From Microscilla marina ATCC 23134 (lineage in GTDB: Bacteria; Bacteroidota; Bacteroidia; Cytophagales; Microscillaceae), in the NCBI RefSeq assembly GCF_000169175.1, contig NZ_AAWS01000008.1:124001-188000 (forward strand): a stretch of DNA of 64,000 bases, read 5' to 3'. Under the pieces are notes generated by a model. The model did no database searches. It was given only the letters and a program-made list of their open reading frames with translations, and was not told where the DNA came from. How positions within the stretch are numbered: the stretch's first letter is position 1; the number at the start of each line of letters is the position of its first letter. This document shows, one piece after another, positions 52,108-61,326 of the stretch. A program made the translations under genes and the position numbers.

Positions 52108-52150
52108 TGAACCGAATCTACAGCAGTTTGCTGTGATGAGCTCAACGCAG
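52108..52150 (+). repeat. Family C dispersed repeat copy
   Basis: 41 of 43 bases match 5699-5741. The preceding ~30 bp (AAGTATATTATGAAT) also resemble 5671-5685. Confidence 0.75.
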
Positions 52151-52215
52151 TTAAACAGGGTGTACCTAGTCGCTAGAACCTTGCTATTAACTAACCAATA
52201 AAAAAAAATTAAACA

Positions 52216-52986
52216 ATGAGTAAGAATGCAATTATTACTGGAAGCACCAGTGGAATAGGGTTGGGCATAGCCCGTAAATTTGCCGAAGCAGGCTACAATA
52301 TATGTTTCAATGGATTGGAAGACAATGGCGCTGAGATAGCCGAAAAAGTGGGAGAAGAGTTTGGAGTTACTACCATGTTCTCTGCGGCTAACATGCTCAA
52401 GCCAGATGACATCAACGAAATGGTGAAAATTGCCGAAGGAGCCTTTGGTAGCATCGACGTACTCATCAACAATGCTGGTGTGCAGTATGTGGCGCCTATT
52501 GACGAGTTTCCTGCCGCCAAGTGGGACCTGATCATTGGAGTAAATATGTCGGCAGCTTTTCATACCAGCAAAGCCGTTTGGCCAGGCATGAAAGCGCGTA
52601 AATTTGGCCGTATTATCAATATTACTTCAGCGCATGGCTTGCGTGCTTCTGAGTTCAAATCGGCTTATGTCACATCCAAGCATGGGGTAACCGGGTTAAC
52701 CAAAGTATTGGGACTCGAAGGAGCTCCTCATGGCATTACCTGCAATGCCATTTGTCCGGGTTATGTAAAAACTCCTTTGGTAGAAGGGCAGATCAAAGAC
52801 CAGGCAAAGTCTCATAACATGACCGAAGAAGAAGTAGTAACAAAAGTAATGTTAAAAAAACAAGCCATCAAAGACTTTGTAAAAGTAGAAGATTTGGGTG
52901 CTTTGGCGTTATTTTTGGCTTCCGAGAGTGCACAAATGATGACTGGAGCTTCTATTCCGGTAGAAGGTGGCTGGAGCGCCCAATAG
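52216..52986 (+). CDS. 3-hydroxybutyrate dehydrogenase
   Basis: A 256-residue short-chain dehydrogenase of the Bdh type: NAD-binding ITGSTSGIGLGIARKFAEAGYNI, then NNAGVQYVAPIDEFPAAKWD, the catalytic triad ITSAHG (Ser) with YVTSKHG (Tyr-x-x-x-Lys), and the C-terminal VEGGWSAQ. This pattern fits D-3-hydroxybutyrate dehydrogenase, which interconverts 3-hydroxybutyrate and acetoacetate with NAD. It may degrade polyhydroxybutyrate or ketone bodies. It is followed by a strong terminator and then the patatin gene, so the two are neighbours but probably separate transcripts. Confidence 0.88.
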   Translation: MSKNAIITGSTSGIGLGIARKFAEAGYNICFNGLEDNGAEIAEKVGEEFGVTTMFSAANMLKPDDINEMVKIAEGAFGSIDVLINNAGVQYVAPIDEFPAAKWDLIIGVNMSAAFHTSKAVWPGMKARKFGRIINITSAHGLRASEFKSAYVTSKHGVTGLTKVLGLEGAPHGITCNAICPGYVKTPLVEGQIKDQAKSHNMTEEEVVTKVMLKKQAIKDFVKVEDLGALALFLASESAQMMTGASIPVEGGWSAQ

Positions 52987-53035
52987 TTGTAGTAATTCAT
53001 CTATAAAAGATATTTAAGCTATGAAAAATTGGCTG

Positions 53036-53061
53036 AAGACGCAGGTAACTGCGTCTTTTTT
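53036..53061 (+). terminator. Intrinsic terminator after the hydroxybutyrate dehydrogenase gene
   Basis: AAGACGCAG and CTGCGTCTT form a perfect 9-bp stem around GTAA, followed by a T-run. Confidence 0.85.
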
Positions 53062-53155
53062 AGATTTTACCCTGATATTCCAGCTTCGAAGTAGGTAAAG
53101 TAGGATTTTTGACTTTAGCGAGTTTATACTCTAAATACAACAATAACACAACAGA

Positions 53156-54166
53156 ATGTACAAAACCATTGATTTAGCATTACAAGGGGGGGGCTCGCAC
53201 GGTGCCTTTACCTGGGGAGTCTTAGAACGTTTTCTAGAGGCCGAAAGTCTTGTAATAGAAGGCTTATGTGGTACAAGTGCCGGGGCCATGAACTCTACGA
53301 TGGTAGCGTATGGCATGCATATAGGAGGAAGGGAAGGAGCCATTAAGATGTTAGAAGCTTTTTGGCAAAAAACATCAGAAGCTTTTGATAAATCACCGAT
53401 CAAGCCCAGCTTTTTGGACAGGTGGCTTGGCACAGGGCGTATGGACTTTTCGCCGAGCTACTACATGTTCGATTTTTTGACCATGATGTCGTCGCCTTAC
53501 CAAAACAACTTGTTCGATATTAATCCATTGCGTGATTTATTGCTGGAGTTGATAGATTTTGACGAGCTACGTAAAAGTACCGCCATGAAACTATTTGTAT
53601 GTGCTACCAATGTGCGTACCAGTCGACCTAAGGTTTTCTCCAAAAAAGATATTTCGGTAGATGCGGTACTGGCTTCGGCTTGTTTGCCGTCGTTGTTCAA
53701 AGCGGTGGAAATAGATGGAGAAGCATATTGGGACGGTGGCTTTATGGGAAACCCACCCATTTTCCCCTTGATAGACGATACCGAGACAGAAGACATTGTA
53801 TTGGTACAAATCAACCCCATTCATCGCCCCGATATTCCTAAAACTGCGGTAGAAATAAGAGATAGAATCAACGAATTGAGCTTTAACTCTAGTTTGATGC
53901 ACGAAATGCGTAGGATCAACTTTGTGCAAAGAATGTTGGAAGCTGACCTCAACCAAGAGGGCAAACTGAGAAACCTGTACATTCACCATGTAAAAGCTGA
54001 GGAAGAAATGACTAATTTAGGAGTGTCAAGTAAGCTCAATGCTGATTGGGACTTTTTACAAAAACTGCGCAAACTGGGGCGTCGTTCGGCAGATGTATGG
54101 CTCAAAGAAAACTATGACCATTTAGGCAAAAAGTCAACTTGTAATATTGATCAAGAGTTTCTGTAG
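53156..54166 (+). CDS. Patatin-like phospholipase
   Basis: A 336-residue patatin-family lipid hydrolase. LQGGGSHGAFTWGVL is the oxyanion-hole GGG region, GTSAGAM (residues ~40-46) holds the nucleophile serine in G-x-S-x-G, and DGGFMGNPPIFPL supplies the catalytic aspartate. There is no clear signal peptide, so it is likely cytoplasmic or peripheral. Patatins cleave acyl chains from phospholipids or other esters. A link to its hydroxybutyrate dehydrogenase neighbour through polyhydroxybutyrate turnover is an inference only, since a terminator lies between them. Confidence 0.88.
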   Translation: MYKTIDLALQGGGSHGAFTWGVLERFLEAESLVIEGLCGTSAGAMNSTMVAYGMHIGGREGAIKMLEAFWQKTSEAFDKSPIKPSFLDRWLGTGRMDFSPSYYMFDFLTMMSSPYQNNLFDINPLRDLLLELIDFDELRKSTAMKLFVCATNVRTSRPKVFSKKDISVDAVLASACLPSLFKAVEIDGEAYWDGGFMGNPPIFPLIDDTETEDIVLVQINPIHRPDIPKTAVEIRDRINELSFNSSLMHEMRRINFVQRMLEADLNQEGKLRNLYIHHVKAEEEMTNLGVSSKLNADWDFLQKLRKLGRRSADVWLKENYDHLGKKSTCNIDQEFL

Positions 54167-54190
54167 AAGCTTCCCTGCCTATGAAATAAT

Positions 54191-54219
54191 CATCCCCCAA
54201 TGTAGCAAGTTGGGGGATG
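54191..54219. terminator. Bidirectional intrinsic terminator
   Basis: CATCCCCCAA and TTGGGGGATG form a perfect 10-bp GC-rich stem around TGTAGCAAG, between the convergent patatin and Fn3 genes. Confidence 0.8.
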
Positions 54220-54233
54220 ACCCAATGATGAGC

Positions 54234-56408
54234 CTAAAAGCTACACCCTATCAAATGATATTTTGCCGCAAGGTACCCTTCTTGTTCCAAGGCCACATCT
54301 TTGTTGTTATACTTAAAAATAAATACCTCTTTTGCTGTACCTATCGTCTCACTTTTGATGTTGTTTACCGGCAGAAACCCCCGATATACCCCGGATACCC
54401 ATCGGTCGCGATGAGTAACGATATAAAAGCAAAGGTCCGCATTGAATATGGCATAAGGGCTTAGTTTATCATCATAGGCATATTCTCTAAGTGTTGTCCC
54501 TGCTCCGTTAGTTACTGCTGTTACGTTGCCTTGGGCATTGTATACATAGGCGAATTGGTTGATGAGGGAGGTTTTTGCCAGATCAGCGTAAATTTTCCAA
54601 GAGGTGCGTTGCCCTTTGGCATTATATTCAAACACCCACCACTCTATAAAGTTACCACTTGCATCATTTTTTCGGATGGCACTCAAAACCCCCGCTTGAT
54701 AGGTATATATAAACTCTTGGGTAACGGTGCCACTAGAAGAGGACGTTACTTTTTGAACACTATTATCGGCGTTGTAGGCAATATCATACTGATATGGAGC
54801 AAAAAACGACGAAGGTTCTACAATCTTTGTGAGGTTGCCTTGGATGTCATAGGTATACTCTTGTTCATTGTAAACCCCGCCTGAGGCAAAGTTTTCTATT
54901 TTGTCTACCTTGCAAGTATTGCTTATACAAGACGCCACTGCAATAGTGTTAGAGTAGTCAGACACTTTGCCGAGTCTTTTGGAGCGTAAGCGGTAATAGT
55001 AGGTTTGACTAAAATCAAGCCCTTCTACTTTGTGTGAAGTACCCACCACTTCTTTCCCGTTATAACCTGCCAAAAAGTTTCCAAACCCAGGGTCGGTTGA
55101 CACATCCAGTAAAAATACACTAATGCCCGCAAGCGCCTGCCATTGGGTAGTAAACTCAAACGCTTTCTGATTGCTGGCTGCTTTTGCTACAGGAGCAGGC
55201 AATAAACCAGTGGTTACTTTGATCACATTTGAGTAGTCAGAAGTAGCGCTTAAGCCTATTGCTCTTACTCGGTAAAAATAGGTCGTGTTGGCGTTTAAAT
55301 CTTGCACATCAGCAAAGTTATCAATGACTGGTCGTGCATTATAGCCCGCTATAGTTTGGGTAAAACTGGGGTCAAGTGCTACATCAAGCAAGTAAGAAGC
55401 AGCATTGGGTACCTTATTCCAGTGAGCACTAAAACCACCACTTTCAATGCTGCCAGCTGTAGTGGCTACCGGGGCGTCAAGGTTGCTGGTTTTTGCCGAC
55501 ATTACCTCCGAGTGGTTAGATATTTCTTTGCCGTTGACAATTCTTACCCGGTAAAAATAAGGAGTGTTGGCATCCAGGTTAGGGATGATCAATTGGGTAT
55601 TGGCCTCTACGTCAAGGTTGTTGTACCCTGATAAAATATTGTTGAACAACGCGTCTGTTGCCACATCTATTTTATAAGATTTTGCTTCAGGCATTGCTTT
55701 CCAGTGTGCGGTAAAACTAGTGAGTTCCTCGTCAGACGGAGGCAATACTATAGGTTGGGGCAATGTGCTGGTATACACCGATTGTACATTGGAGTAGGCC
55801 GAAAAGGAGTTGAGTTGCCGGGCTCTTACTCTATAAAAATATTGCTGGCTTACTGTGACATCTTCTACCAATAAGGTAGAGTCATTCTGGGGTACTTCGT
55901 GGGCGCTGTAGTTGGGTAATAAGTATTGAAAATCTTTGTCCTTGGCTACATCTACCTGATAAGTGGTAGCATTTTCTAGTTTTTCCCAATGTATTTTAAA
56001 CTGGTTAGCTGTTACCTCCATAGCAGGGTAGGCTATTGGTGCTTCTACTTCCGAAGTAGTCACCGATATAATGTTGGAATGTATAGAGGTTTGGTTAGAA
56101 ATGTTGGCGCGTACCCGATAGAAATAGGTCTTGCCTGCTTCTAAACCTTCAACTGTCGTTTGGTGCTCATTTACTTTTTTAGATTGATAGTTTGCTACAA
56201 ATAGTGCAAAATCTTCGTCTGCTGCCACGTCAATTTCGTAGCTGGTAGCGCCTACTACTTTTTTCCAGTGTGCCATAAAGCTTACAGCGGTTACCTGGTC
56301 GGCATTGTGGGCAATAGGACGTGGTAAAATAAATTCTTTTTCAAACAAAGCGCACCCCGAAAGTATGCACAGGCCTAATAAAAGCCCGGTGATATTAAAC
56401 TTAAACAT
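54234..56408 (-). CDS. Fn3-repeat and YD-like lipoprotein
   Basis: A 724-residue lipoprotein: the N-terminus MFKFNITGLLLGLCILSGC has an LSGC lipobox. Five fibronectin-III-like repeats of ~100 residues follow (units such as FMAHWKKVVGATSYEIDV...TYFYRVRA), each with YF/YYRVRA near its end. The last ~190 residues switch to YD-repeat-like text (EYTYDIQGNLTKI, YNAKGQRTSWKIY, YVYNAQGNVTAVT). It is probably surface-exposed and adhesive or carbohydrate-binding. No catalytic domain is seen. The repeats are similar but not identical in DNA, so they are old. A 509-bp gap separates it from gpsA. Confidence 0.88.
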   Translation of the reverse strand: MFKFNITGLLLGLCILSGCALFEKEFILPRPIAHNADQVTAVSFMAHWKKVVGATSYEIDVAADEDFALFVANYQSKKVNEHQTTVEGLEAGKTYFYRVRANISNQTSIHSNIISVTTSEVEAPIAYPAMEVTANQFKIHWEKLENATTYQVDVAKDKDFQYLLPNYSAHEVPQNDSTLLVEDVTVSQQYFYRVRARQLNSFSAYSNVQSVYTSTLPQPIVLPPSDEELTSFTAHWKAMPEAKSYKIDVATDALFNNILSGYNNLDVEANTQLIIPNLDANTPYFYRVRIVNGKEISNHSEVMSAKTSNLDAPVATTAGSIESGGFSAHWNKVPNAASYLLDVALDPSFTQTIAGYNARPVIDNFADVQDLNANTTYFYRVRAIGLSATSDYSNVIKVTTGLLPAPVAKAASNQKAFEFTTQWQALAGISVFLLDVSTDPGFGNFLAGYNGKEVVGTSHKVEGLDFSQTYYYRLRSKRLGKVSDYSNTIAVASCISNTCKVDKIENFASGGVYNEQEYTYDIQGNLTKIVEPSSFFAPYQYDIAYNADNSVQKVTSSSSGTVTQEFIYTYQAGVLSAIRKNDASGNFIEWWVFEYNAKGQRTSWKIYADLAKTSLINQFAYVYNAQGNVTAVTNGAGTTLREYAYDDKLSPYAIFNADLCFYIVTHRDRWVSGVYRGFLPVNNIKSETIGTAKEVFIFKYNNKDVALEQEGYLAAKYHLIGCSF

Positions 56409-56917
56409 ACACTAGCAGTATTTTAGTTGATAAATTAGACGTTGTTTTAGCAGAAATTTTCGCCAAAACAAGTATACAATTGATTTGTTTAGGTAGGTTT
56501 ATTGATTGTGACAATACCACACATTTGTTTGTGATATAATAATAAGCATTGTTTGTGGTTTGTGATTGTTATTAGTATTGGGGCAAAGGTAGGCGGAATG
56601 GTTGAGTAAAAAAAATAAACTCATAAAATTAGCTGTAAATAACTTACAATGACATATTCAGGCTAATTTGTAAAATACTGATTGCCAATTAATGCTTCAA
56701 AACTGGGGGCTATTCCTTGACTAAATGAATTAATTAGAATGTGATTATTTTGATAAATTACTTTTTGTTAAAATGAAATAGTTGTAATAGTAAATTATTG
56801 CCTAGCACCATTGGCATACAGACAATAAAGCCTTTCTTGCTTTGGGGCTTGCCCTAAAAGGTTTAAAATTGCACCAGCAAAACACATCAATTTATTATTT
56901 ACTAGACATATTTAGCA
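56409..56917. other. Intergenic region, 509 bp, between divergent genes
   Basis: AT-rich DNA between the divergent Fn3 and gpsA genes. No gene, repeat copy or strong hairpin is seen. It probably holds promoters for both, but no convincing -33/-7 pair was identified. Confidence 0.5.
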
Positions 56918-57937
56918 TTGGTTACACAGAGTCTTAGTACACCGCATAAGCCTGCAATTGCGATAATTGGCGCAGGAAGTTGGGCAACAGCATTGGTTAA
57001 AATACTGTCGGAAGGGGCAGTAGATATTCGCTGGTGGTTACGCAACCAAGAGTCGCTTGAGCACATCAGGCGCTATCAACGCAACCCTGACTATTTGAGC
57101 GATGTACCAATTAATCCAGAAAAAGTACAATTGTTTGCCGATATGAAAGAAGCCGTGCAAGGGGCTCAGTATGTAATTATAGCCATTCCGGCGGCTTTTG
57201 TGCAAGATGCCTTGAGCCAGTTGTCAGCAGCCGACTTTAAAGACAAAGTGTTGGTATCGGCAGTCAAAGGGATAGTTCCTCAAAAAAACTGGTTAATTAC
57301 AGAACTGCTAGAGTACGAGTATCAAGTAAAACCTGCGCACATTTGTGTAATTGCCGGACCTTGCCATGCCGAAGAGGTAGCACTTGAAAAACAATCTTAC
57401 CTGACTATAGCTTCTGAAGATTTGGCTCAAGCAGAAAACTTTGCTCAATTAATCGCCAACCGTTTTATCAAGGCAGTACCCAATCAGGACGTATATGGGG
57501 TAGAGTATTCGGCAGTCATGAAAAACATCATTGCCTTGGCTTGTGGCATTGCCCATGGGCTCAACTATGGCGACAACTTTCAGGCAGTGTTGGTATCTAA
57601 TGCTATGCAAGAGATTCGGCGGTTTGTAGAAACTACCTACCCCTGCGAACGTGATTTGTATGCTTCGGCATACTTGGGCGATTTACTCGTAACGGCTTAC
57701 TCTCAGTTTAGCCGCAACCGCACCTTTGGTAATATGATAGGGAGGGGCTATACCGTGAAGTCGGCACAAATGGAGATGAACATGATTGCCGAAGGTTATT
57801 ACGCTGTCAAAAGCATTTATGAGATCAATCAAAAGTTTGGAGTAGACATGCCCATCACCAAGGCGGTGTACCAGATCTTGTACGAAAAGGTAACCCCGGG
57901 AGTGGCCATAGGTAAACTTAGGTGGTTACTTGCTTAA
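56918..57937 (+). CDS. gpsA: Glycerol-3-phosphate dehydrogenase [NAD(P)+]
   Basis: A 339-residue GpsA. The N-terminal Rossmann motif is IGAGSWATALVKIL. VIAIPAAFVQDAL, SAVKGIVPQKNWLI (catalytic lysine) and IAGPCHAEEVALEKQSYLTIAS follow, with the C-terminal helical domain KNIIALACGIAHGLNYGDN. It reduces dihydroxyacetone phosphate to sn-glycerol-3-phosphate for phospholipid synthesis, the step before PlsC-type acylation. It starts at TTG 56918 because no ATG precedes the Rossmann motif in this frame. A strong terminator follows. Confidence 0.95.
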   Translation: MVTQSLSTPHKPAIAIIGAGSWATALVKILSEGAVDIRWWLRNQESLEHIRRYQRNPDYLSDVPINPEKVQLFADMKEAVQGAQYVIIAIPAAFVQDALSQLSAADFKDKVLVSAVKGIVPQKNWLITELLEYEYQVKPAHICVIAGPCHAEEVALEKQSYLTIASEDLAQAENFAQLIANRFIKAVPNQDVYGVEYSAVMKNIIALACGIAHGLNYGDNFQAVLVSNAMQEIRRFVETTYPCERDLYASAYLGDLLVTAYSQFSRNRTFGNMIGRGYTVKSAQMEMNMIAEGYYAVKSIYEINQKFGVDMPITKAVYQILYEKVTPGVAIGKLRWLLA

Positions 57938-57943
57938 GTTCTT

Positions 57944-57985
57944 AAACACCTGTTAGGTTCAAACCACTAACAGGTGTTTTTATTT
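57944..57985 (+). terminator. Intrinsic terminator after gpsA
   Basis: AAACACCTGTTAG (57944-57956) and CTAACAGGTGTTT (57967-57979) form a perfect 13-bp stem, followed by TTATTT. Confidence 0.9.
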
Positions 57986-58185
57986 CATTACCTTCATTGG
58001 GTACTCTCATTGGGGTGGGTTGGGAGAGTATTATGGCAGGAAGGGGGCAAGTATGCATTAATTTTAGTAATTTGGCTCTAACTAAGTAGCAACAAGTAAG
58101 GGTCACTTATGGCGTGACAGTTACACCTACTGATTAGGCATATTTAATTCTGCAATAAAATATGTGATAACAAACTTCTCCTCTC

Positions 58186-61100
58186 ATGAAATATTTAAGT
58201 TTATTGTTTGCACTCATGCTGACTACCCCTGGCTTGTTTGCCCAACTAGACGTGAACGAACGCATACATTTGGCCGATTCACTGTTTGATGATCGGGGTG
58301 ACTATAGCCAGGCGTTGGATTATTACTACCCATTGATTGACGATTTTGCCCGAAAGGGCGACCGCAAGCGCCACGTTATTTACCAAATCAAGGTGATACA
58401 ATGTCATTATTTATTATCGAAGTATGACACAGCTTTAAAAATTGCCCATACACTACTCAAAAATTTGCCTAAAAGCCTGCCACGCAAATTTCTTTACGAA
58501 GGAGAAGTTAAAACCCTGATGGGAGAAATTTATTACAAAAAAGGAGAATATGAAGTAGCAAAAAAAAGCTTGCACCAAGCCTGGAAAGTGCTTAAGTATG
58601 AATATGGAGCCGAAGTGCAGCTTTCTACAGTATATACAGTCATGGGGTTTGTACACGAGGCATTAGAAGAGTTTGACCTTGCCTTTAGGTATTACAAAAA
58701 AGCGTTGAAGTTAAGAAAACGGGTTTTGGGCAAATACAACCAAGCCACTGCATCGTCTTATGCCGACCTTGCCAACCTTTACTTTGCTCAAGGTGACTAT
58801 ATAGTGTCTATTGGCTACGACAAAAAAGCCTTGGGCATCAAAAAACAGTTGTACGGGGCACATCACCCCGAAATAGCCTTGTCTTACAACAATATGGCAA
58901 GTACTTATAATACTTGGGGCAACTACGACAAGGCGCTAAAATACCACCAGAAAGCCCTTGCCATCCGCGAAAAAGTATTTGGGCAATGGCATTTAGACGT
59001 GGGGCAGTCATACCATAACATTGGCTATACCTATATGCAAAAAGGCGCTTACAATCTTGCCCTGGAGTATTACCAACGTTATGAAACTACTTTACAAAAA
59101 CTGACTGGCAAACACCATCCGCACCTGAGCTCAATATATACTAACATAGGTACGGTGTATGTAAAAAAACGTCAATATGAAAAGGCGCTCGATTATTTTG
59201 AGAAAAACCTTTGGTTGTTGCGCAGTGCTTATGCCCGGCAAAACAGCCATTTTGCCGAGGCTTACCATAACTTTGCCTACGTGTATCGCCTCAAAAAAGA
59301 CTACCAACTGGCATTGACTTACTCTCAGAAAACCCTGGACATTGTACAACAGGTGTTTGGCAAACCTCACCTGTATGCCGCACGTGCTTTTTTGAACATG
59401 GGCAGGGTATACGCCCAGCTGCAAAAACCAACACTTGCCAGCCAATATTTTAGCAAAGCAATTTATACCCTAAAGCAAGTGTTTGGTCATAAATCGTCTT
59501 TGCTATCGGTAACCGCCCACGAACTGGGCAAGCTATACCTAAGCCAACAAAACTACACCAAGGCATTGGCCTATTTGCACAAAGCCTTGGTGTATGGGGT
59601 ACCTCGTTTCAACAAAGTCCTTGCGCCAAAGTCGTTGCCTGCGCTCAAGGACTGCCCTTTAGATCCTTTTCTGGTAAAAATACTTGCCACAAAAGCACAG
59701 TGTTTTTATCAAATGTATGAGGCAAAGGCAAACCCTCTATACCTCAATCAATCTATTGTGACATACGAGTTGGGCTATGCCCTGCTCAAAAAAATAGGCA
59801 ACTCCTTCTTAAAAACAGAAGACCGGATGAATTTTAACGAAACCGTTATTGCCATAAGAGACGGAGCACTGAAGGCATACAGGCAAAAATACCAGGTGAC
59901 CCAGCAACCCAGGTTTTTGCGCAAAATGTTTGAGTGCAGCGAGCAGTTTAAGGCAAGTTCGTTACAAAGTGCCCTCAACTACCAAAAAGCCCTGAAGGCA
60001 GCCAATATTCCTCCTGTTTACATTATCCAAGAGCAAGGCCTGAGAATGGATATTAACTATTGGACCAAGAAGGTGTCAAACGACCCGGCAAAGGCAGCCC
60101 AACACCAAGACTCATTGTTTGAGTATAACCGAAGGTATGAGGAGCTCATTGCCGCCATTGAAACCAACTACCCAGCGTATGTGGCACACAAGTACAAATA
60201 TAAAATAGTCCAACTCGACGAAATTCAGCAAAGGCTTGCCCCTCAAAGCGTGTTACTGGAGTATAGCCTGGGCGAAAAGAGCAGTTATTTATTTATCATT
60301 ACTGCTACTCAGGTAGAGGTGGTGAGTTTGGCAGGCCGAAGACAACTTCAGCCTTTGCTCAATTCGTATTATAGTGCCCTTGAAAGTGAAGAACAATTGC
60401 CAAAATTTGCTCAGGCAAGCCATCGTTTGTATCGGGCAATGCTTCAGCCAGCCGAGGCGTATATCAAAGACAAAAAACGGTTAATTGTGATTGCTCCTTC
60501 GCTCGAAAGCATACCTTTTGAGGCCATCATTAGCCAACCACCCTCTGCCCAACAACTTAAGCTACAAAAGTTTAGCCTGCTCGACTATTTGGTCAGGCAA
60601 TACCAAATCAGTTACCATTACTCTGCTACCCTATGGTACCGCAGCCTTGGGCAAACCAAAGCCAAGCCCCTTAGTTTACTTGCTTTTGCTCCCTTTAGCA
60701 CTGGCAAGCCTCAAGTGCTGAGTAACCAAACCCGGAAATTATCCGACTCTTTGCCCGAAACAGGGATAGAGGTAAGGACTATTTTTGAAATGTTTAAACA
60801 CCAAAAACTCAAAGCCAAGGCTTACCTTGCGGCTAGTGCCACCAAATTGCGTTTTATGCAACAATCCAATGCCTACAGTATTATACACCTGGCCAGCCAT
60901 AGCGAAGCCAACACCCGTTATGCTCACCTGGGCAAAGTAAGGTTTGCGCCCCATCCGTTAGATACTGGCAACGCTTCTGGCATTTTGTACTCCAGCGAAG
61001 TCTACAATCTAAAGCTCAATCCCGACTTGTTGGTGTTAAGCAGTTGTGAGTCGGGGGTAGGCAGGTTGGCAAAAGGAGAGGGGGTGCTTTCTTTGGCGCG

Positions 61101-61314
61101 TGGTTTTTTGTATGCCGGAGCCCGCAATATCATATTTTCTTTGTGGGAGGTAAACGATGCCTATACCCGCCAATTGATGGTGGCTTTTTATAAAGCACTT
61201 CTGGCGGGCAAAAGTTACCGTGCTGCCTTACAAGCCGCCCAGCAAACCCGCCTCAACACCAATCAGTATTTGCACCCCAGGCATTGGGCGGGCTTTGTCA
61301 TGATCGGAGAGTAA
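58186..61314 (+). CDS. Exported TPR-CHAT (caspase-like) protease
   Basis: A 1042-residue protein. A signal peptide (MKYLSLLFALMLTTPGLFAQ) is followed by an array of about ten tetratricopeptide repeats of the long 42-residue type (~60-470, e.g. SYNNMASTYNTWGNYDKAL), a helical linker (~480-680) and a C-terminal CHAT domain (~690-1042). The caspase-like dyad is visible: histidine in HLASHSEA (~905) and cysteine in LSSCESGVG (~953), with GARNIIFSLWEVND typical of CHAT. CHAT proteases cleave protein partners and occur in conflict and death systems. Here the signal peptide points to a periplasmic or surface role. It is convergent with the ROCO gene, leaving 12 bp. Confidence 0.9.
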   Translation: MKYLSLLFALMLTTPGLFAQLDVNERIHLADSLFDDRGDYSQALDYYYPLIDDFARKGDRKRHVIYQIKVIQCHYLLSKYDTALKIAHTLLKNLPKSLPRKFLYEGEVKTLMGEIYYKKGEYEVAKKSLHQAWKVLKYEYGAEVQLSTVYTVMGFVHEALEEFDLAFRYYKKALKLRKRVLGKYNQATASSYADLANLYFAQGDYIVSIGYDKKALGIKKQLYGAHHPEIALSYNNMASTYNTWGNYDKALKYHQKALAIREKVFGQWHLDVGQSYHNIGYTYMQKGAYNLALEYYQRYETTLQKLTGKHHPHLSSIYTNIGTVYVKKRQYEKALDYFEKNLWLLRSAYARQNSHFAEAYHNFAYVYRLKKDYQLALTYSQKTLDIVQQVFGKPHLYAARAFLNMGRVYAQLQKPTLASQYFSKAIYTLKQVFGHKSSLLSVTAHELGKLYLSQQNYTKALAYLHKALVYGVPRFNKVLAPKSLPALKDCPLDPFLVKILATKAQCFYQMYEAKANPLYLNQSIVTYELGYALLKKIGNSFLKTEDRMNFNETVIAIRDGALKAYRQKYQVTQQPRFLRKMFECSEQFKASSLQSALNYQKALKAANIPPVYIIQEQGLRMDINYWTKKVSNDPAKAAQHQDSLFEYNRRYEELIAAIETNYPAYVAHKYKYKIVQLDEIQQRLAPQSVLLEYSLGEKSSYLFIITATQVEVVSLAGRRQLQPLLNSYYSALESEEQLPKFAQASHRLYRAMLQPAEAYIKDKKRLIVIAPSLESIPFEAIISQPPSAQQLKLQKFSLLDYLVRQYQISYHYSATLWYRSLGQTKAKPLSLLAFAPFSTGKPQVLSNQTRKLSDSLPETGIEVRTIFEMFKHQKLKAKAYLAASATKLRFMQQSNAYSIIHLASHSEANTRYAHLGKVRFAPHPLDTGNASGILYSSEVYNLKLNPDLLVLSSCESGVGRLAKGEGVLSLARGFLYAGARNIIFSLWEVNDAYTRQLMVAFYKALLAGKSYRAALQAAQQTRLNTNQYLHPRHWAGFVMIGE

Positions 61315-61326
61315 GACAAACCAGGG

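Larger units (their letters stand above)
51752..52215. other. Repeat-rich intergenic region, 464 bp
   Basis: No gene is recognised. It contains a family-B copy (51908-51950) and a family-C copy (52108-52150). Shared flanking words GTACCTAG and CTAACTA show longer similarity to the gap at 5474-5932. It precedes the 3-hydroxybutyrate dehydrogenase gene. Confidence 0.75.

Noticed and set aside
52216-54166. Hydroxybutyrate dehydrogenase and patatin as one operon
   Set aside because: A perfect 9-bp stem plus T-run lies between them (53036-53061).
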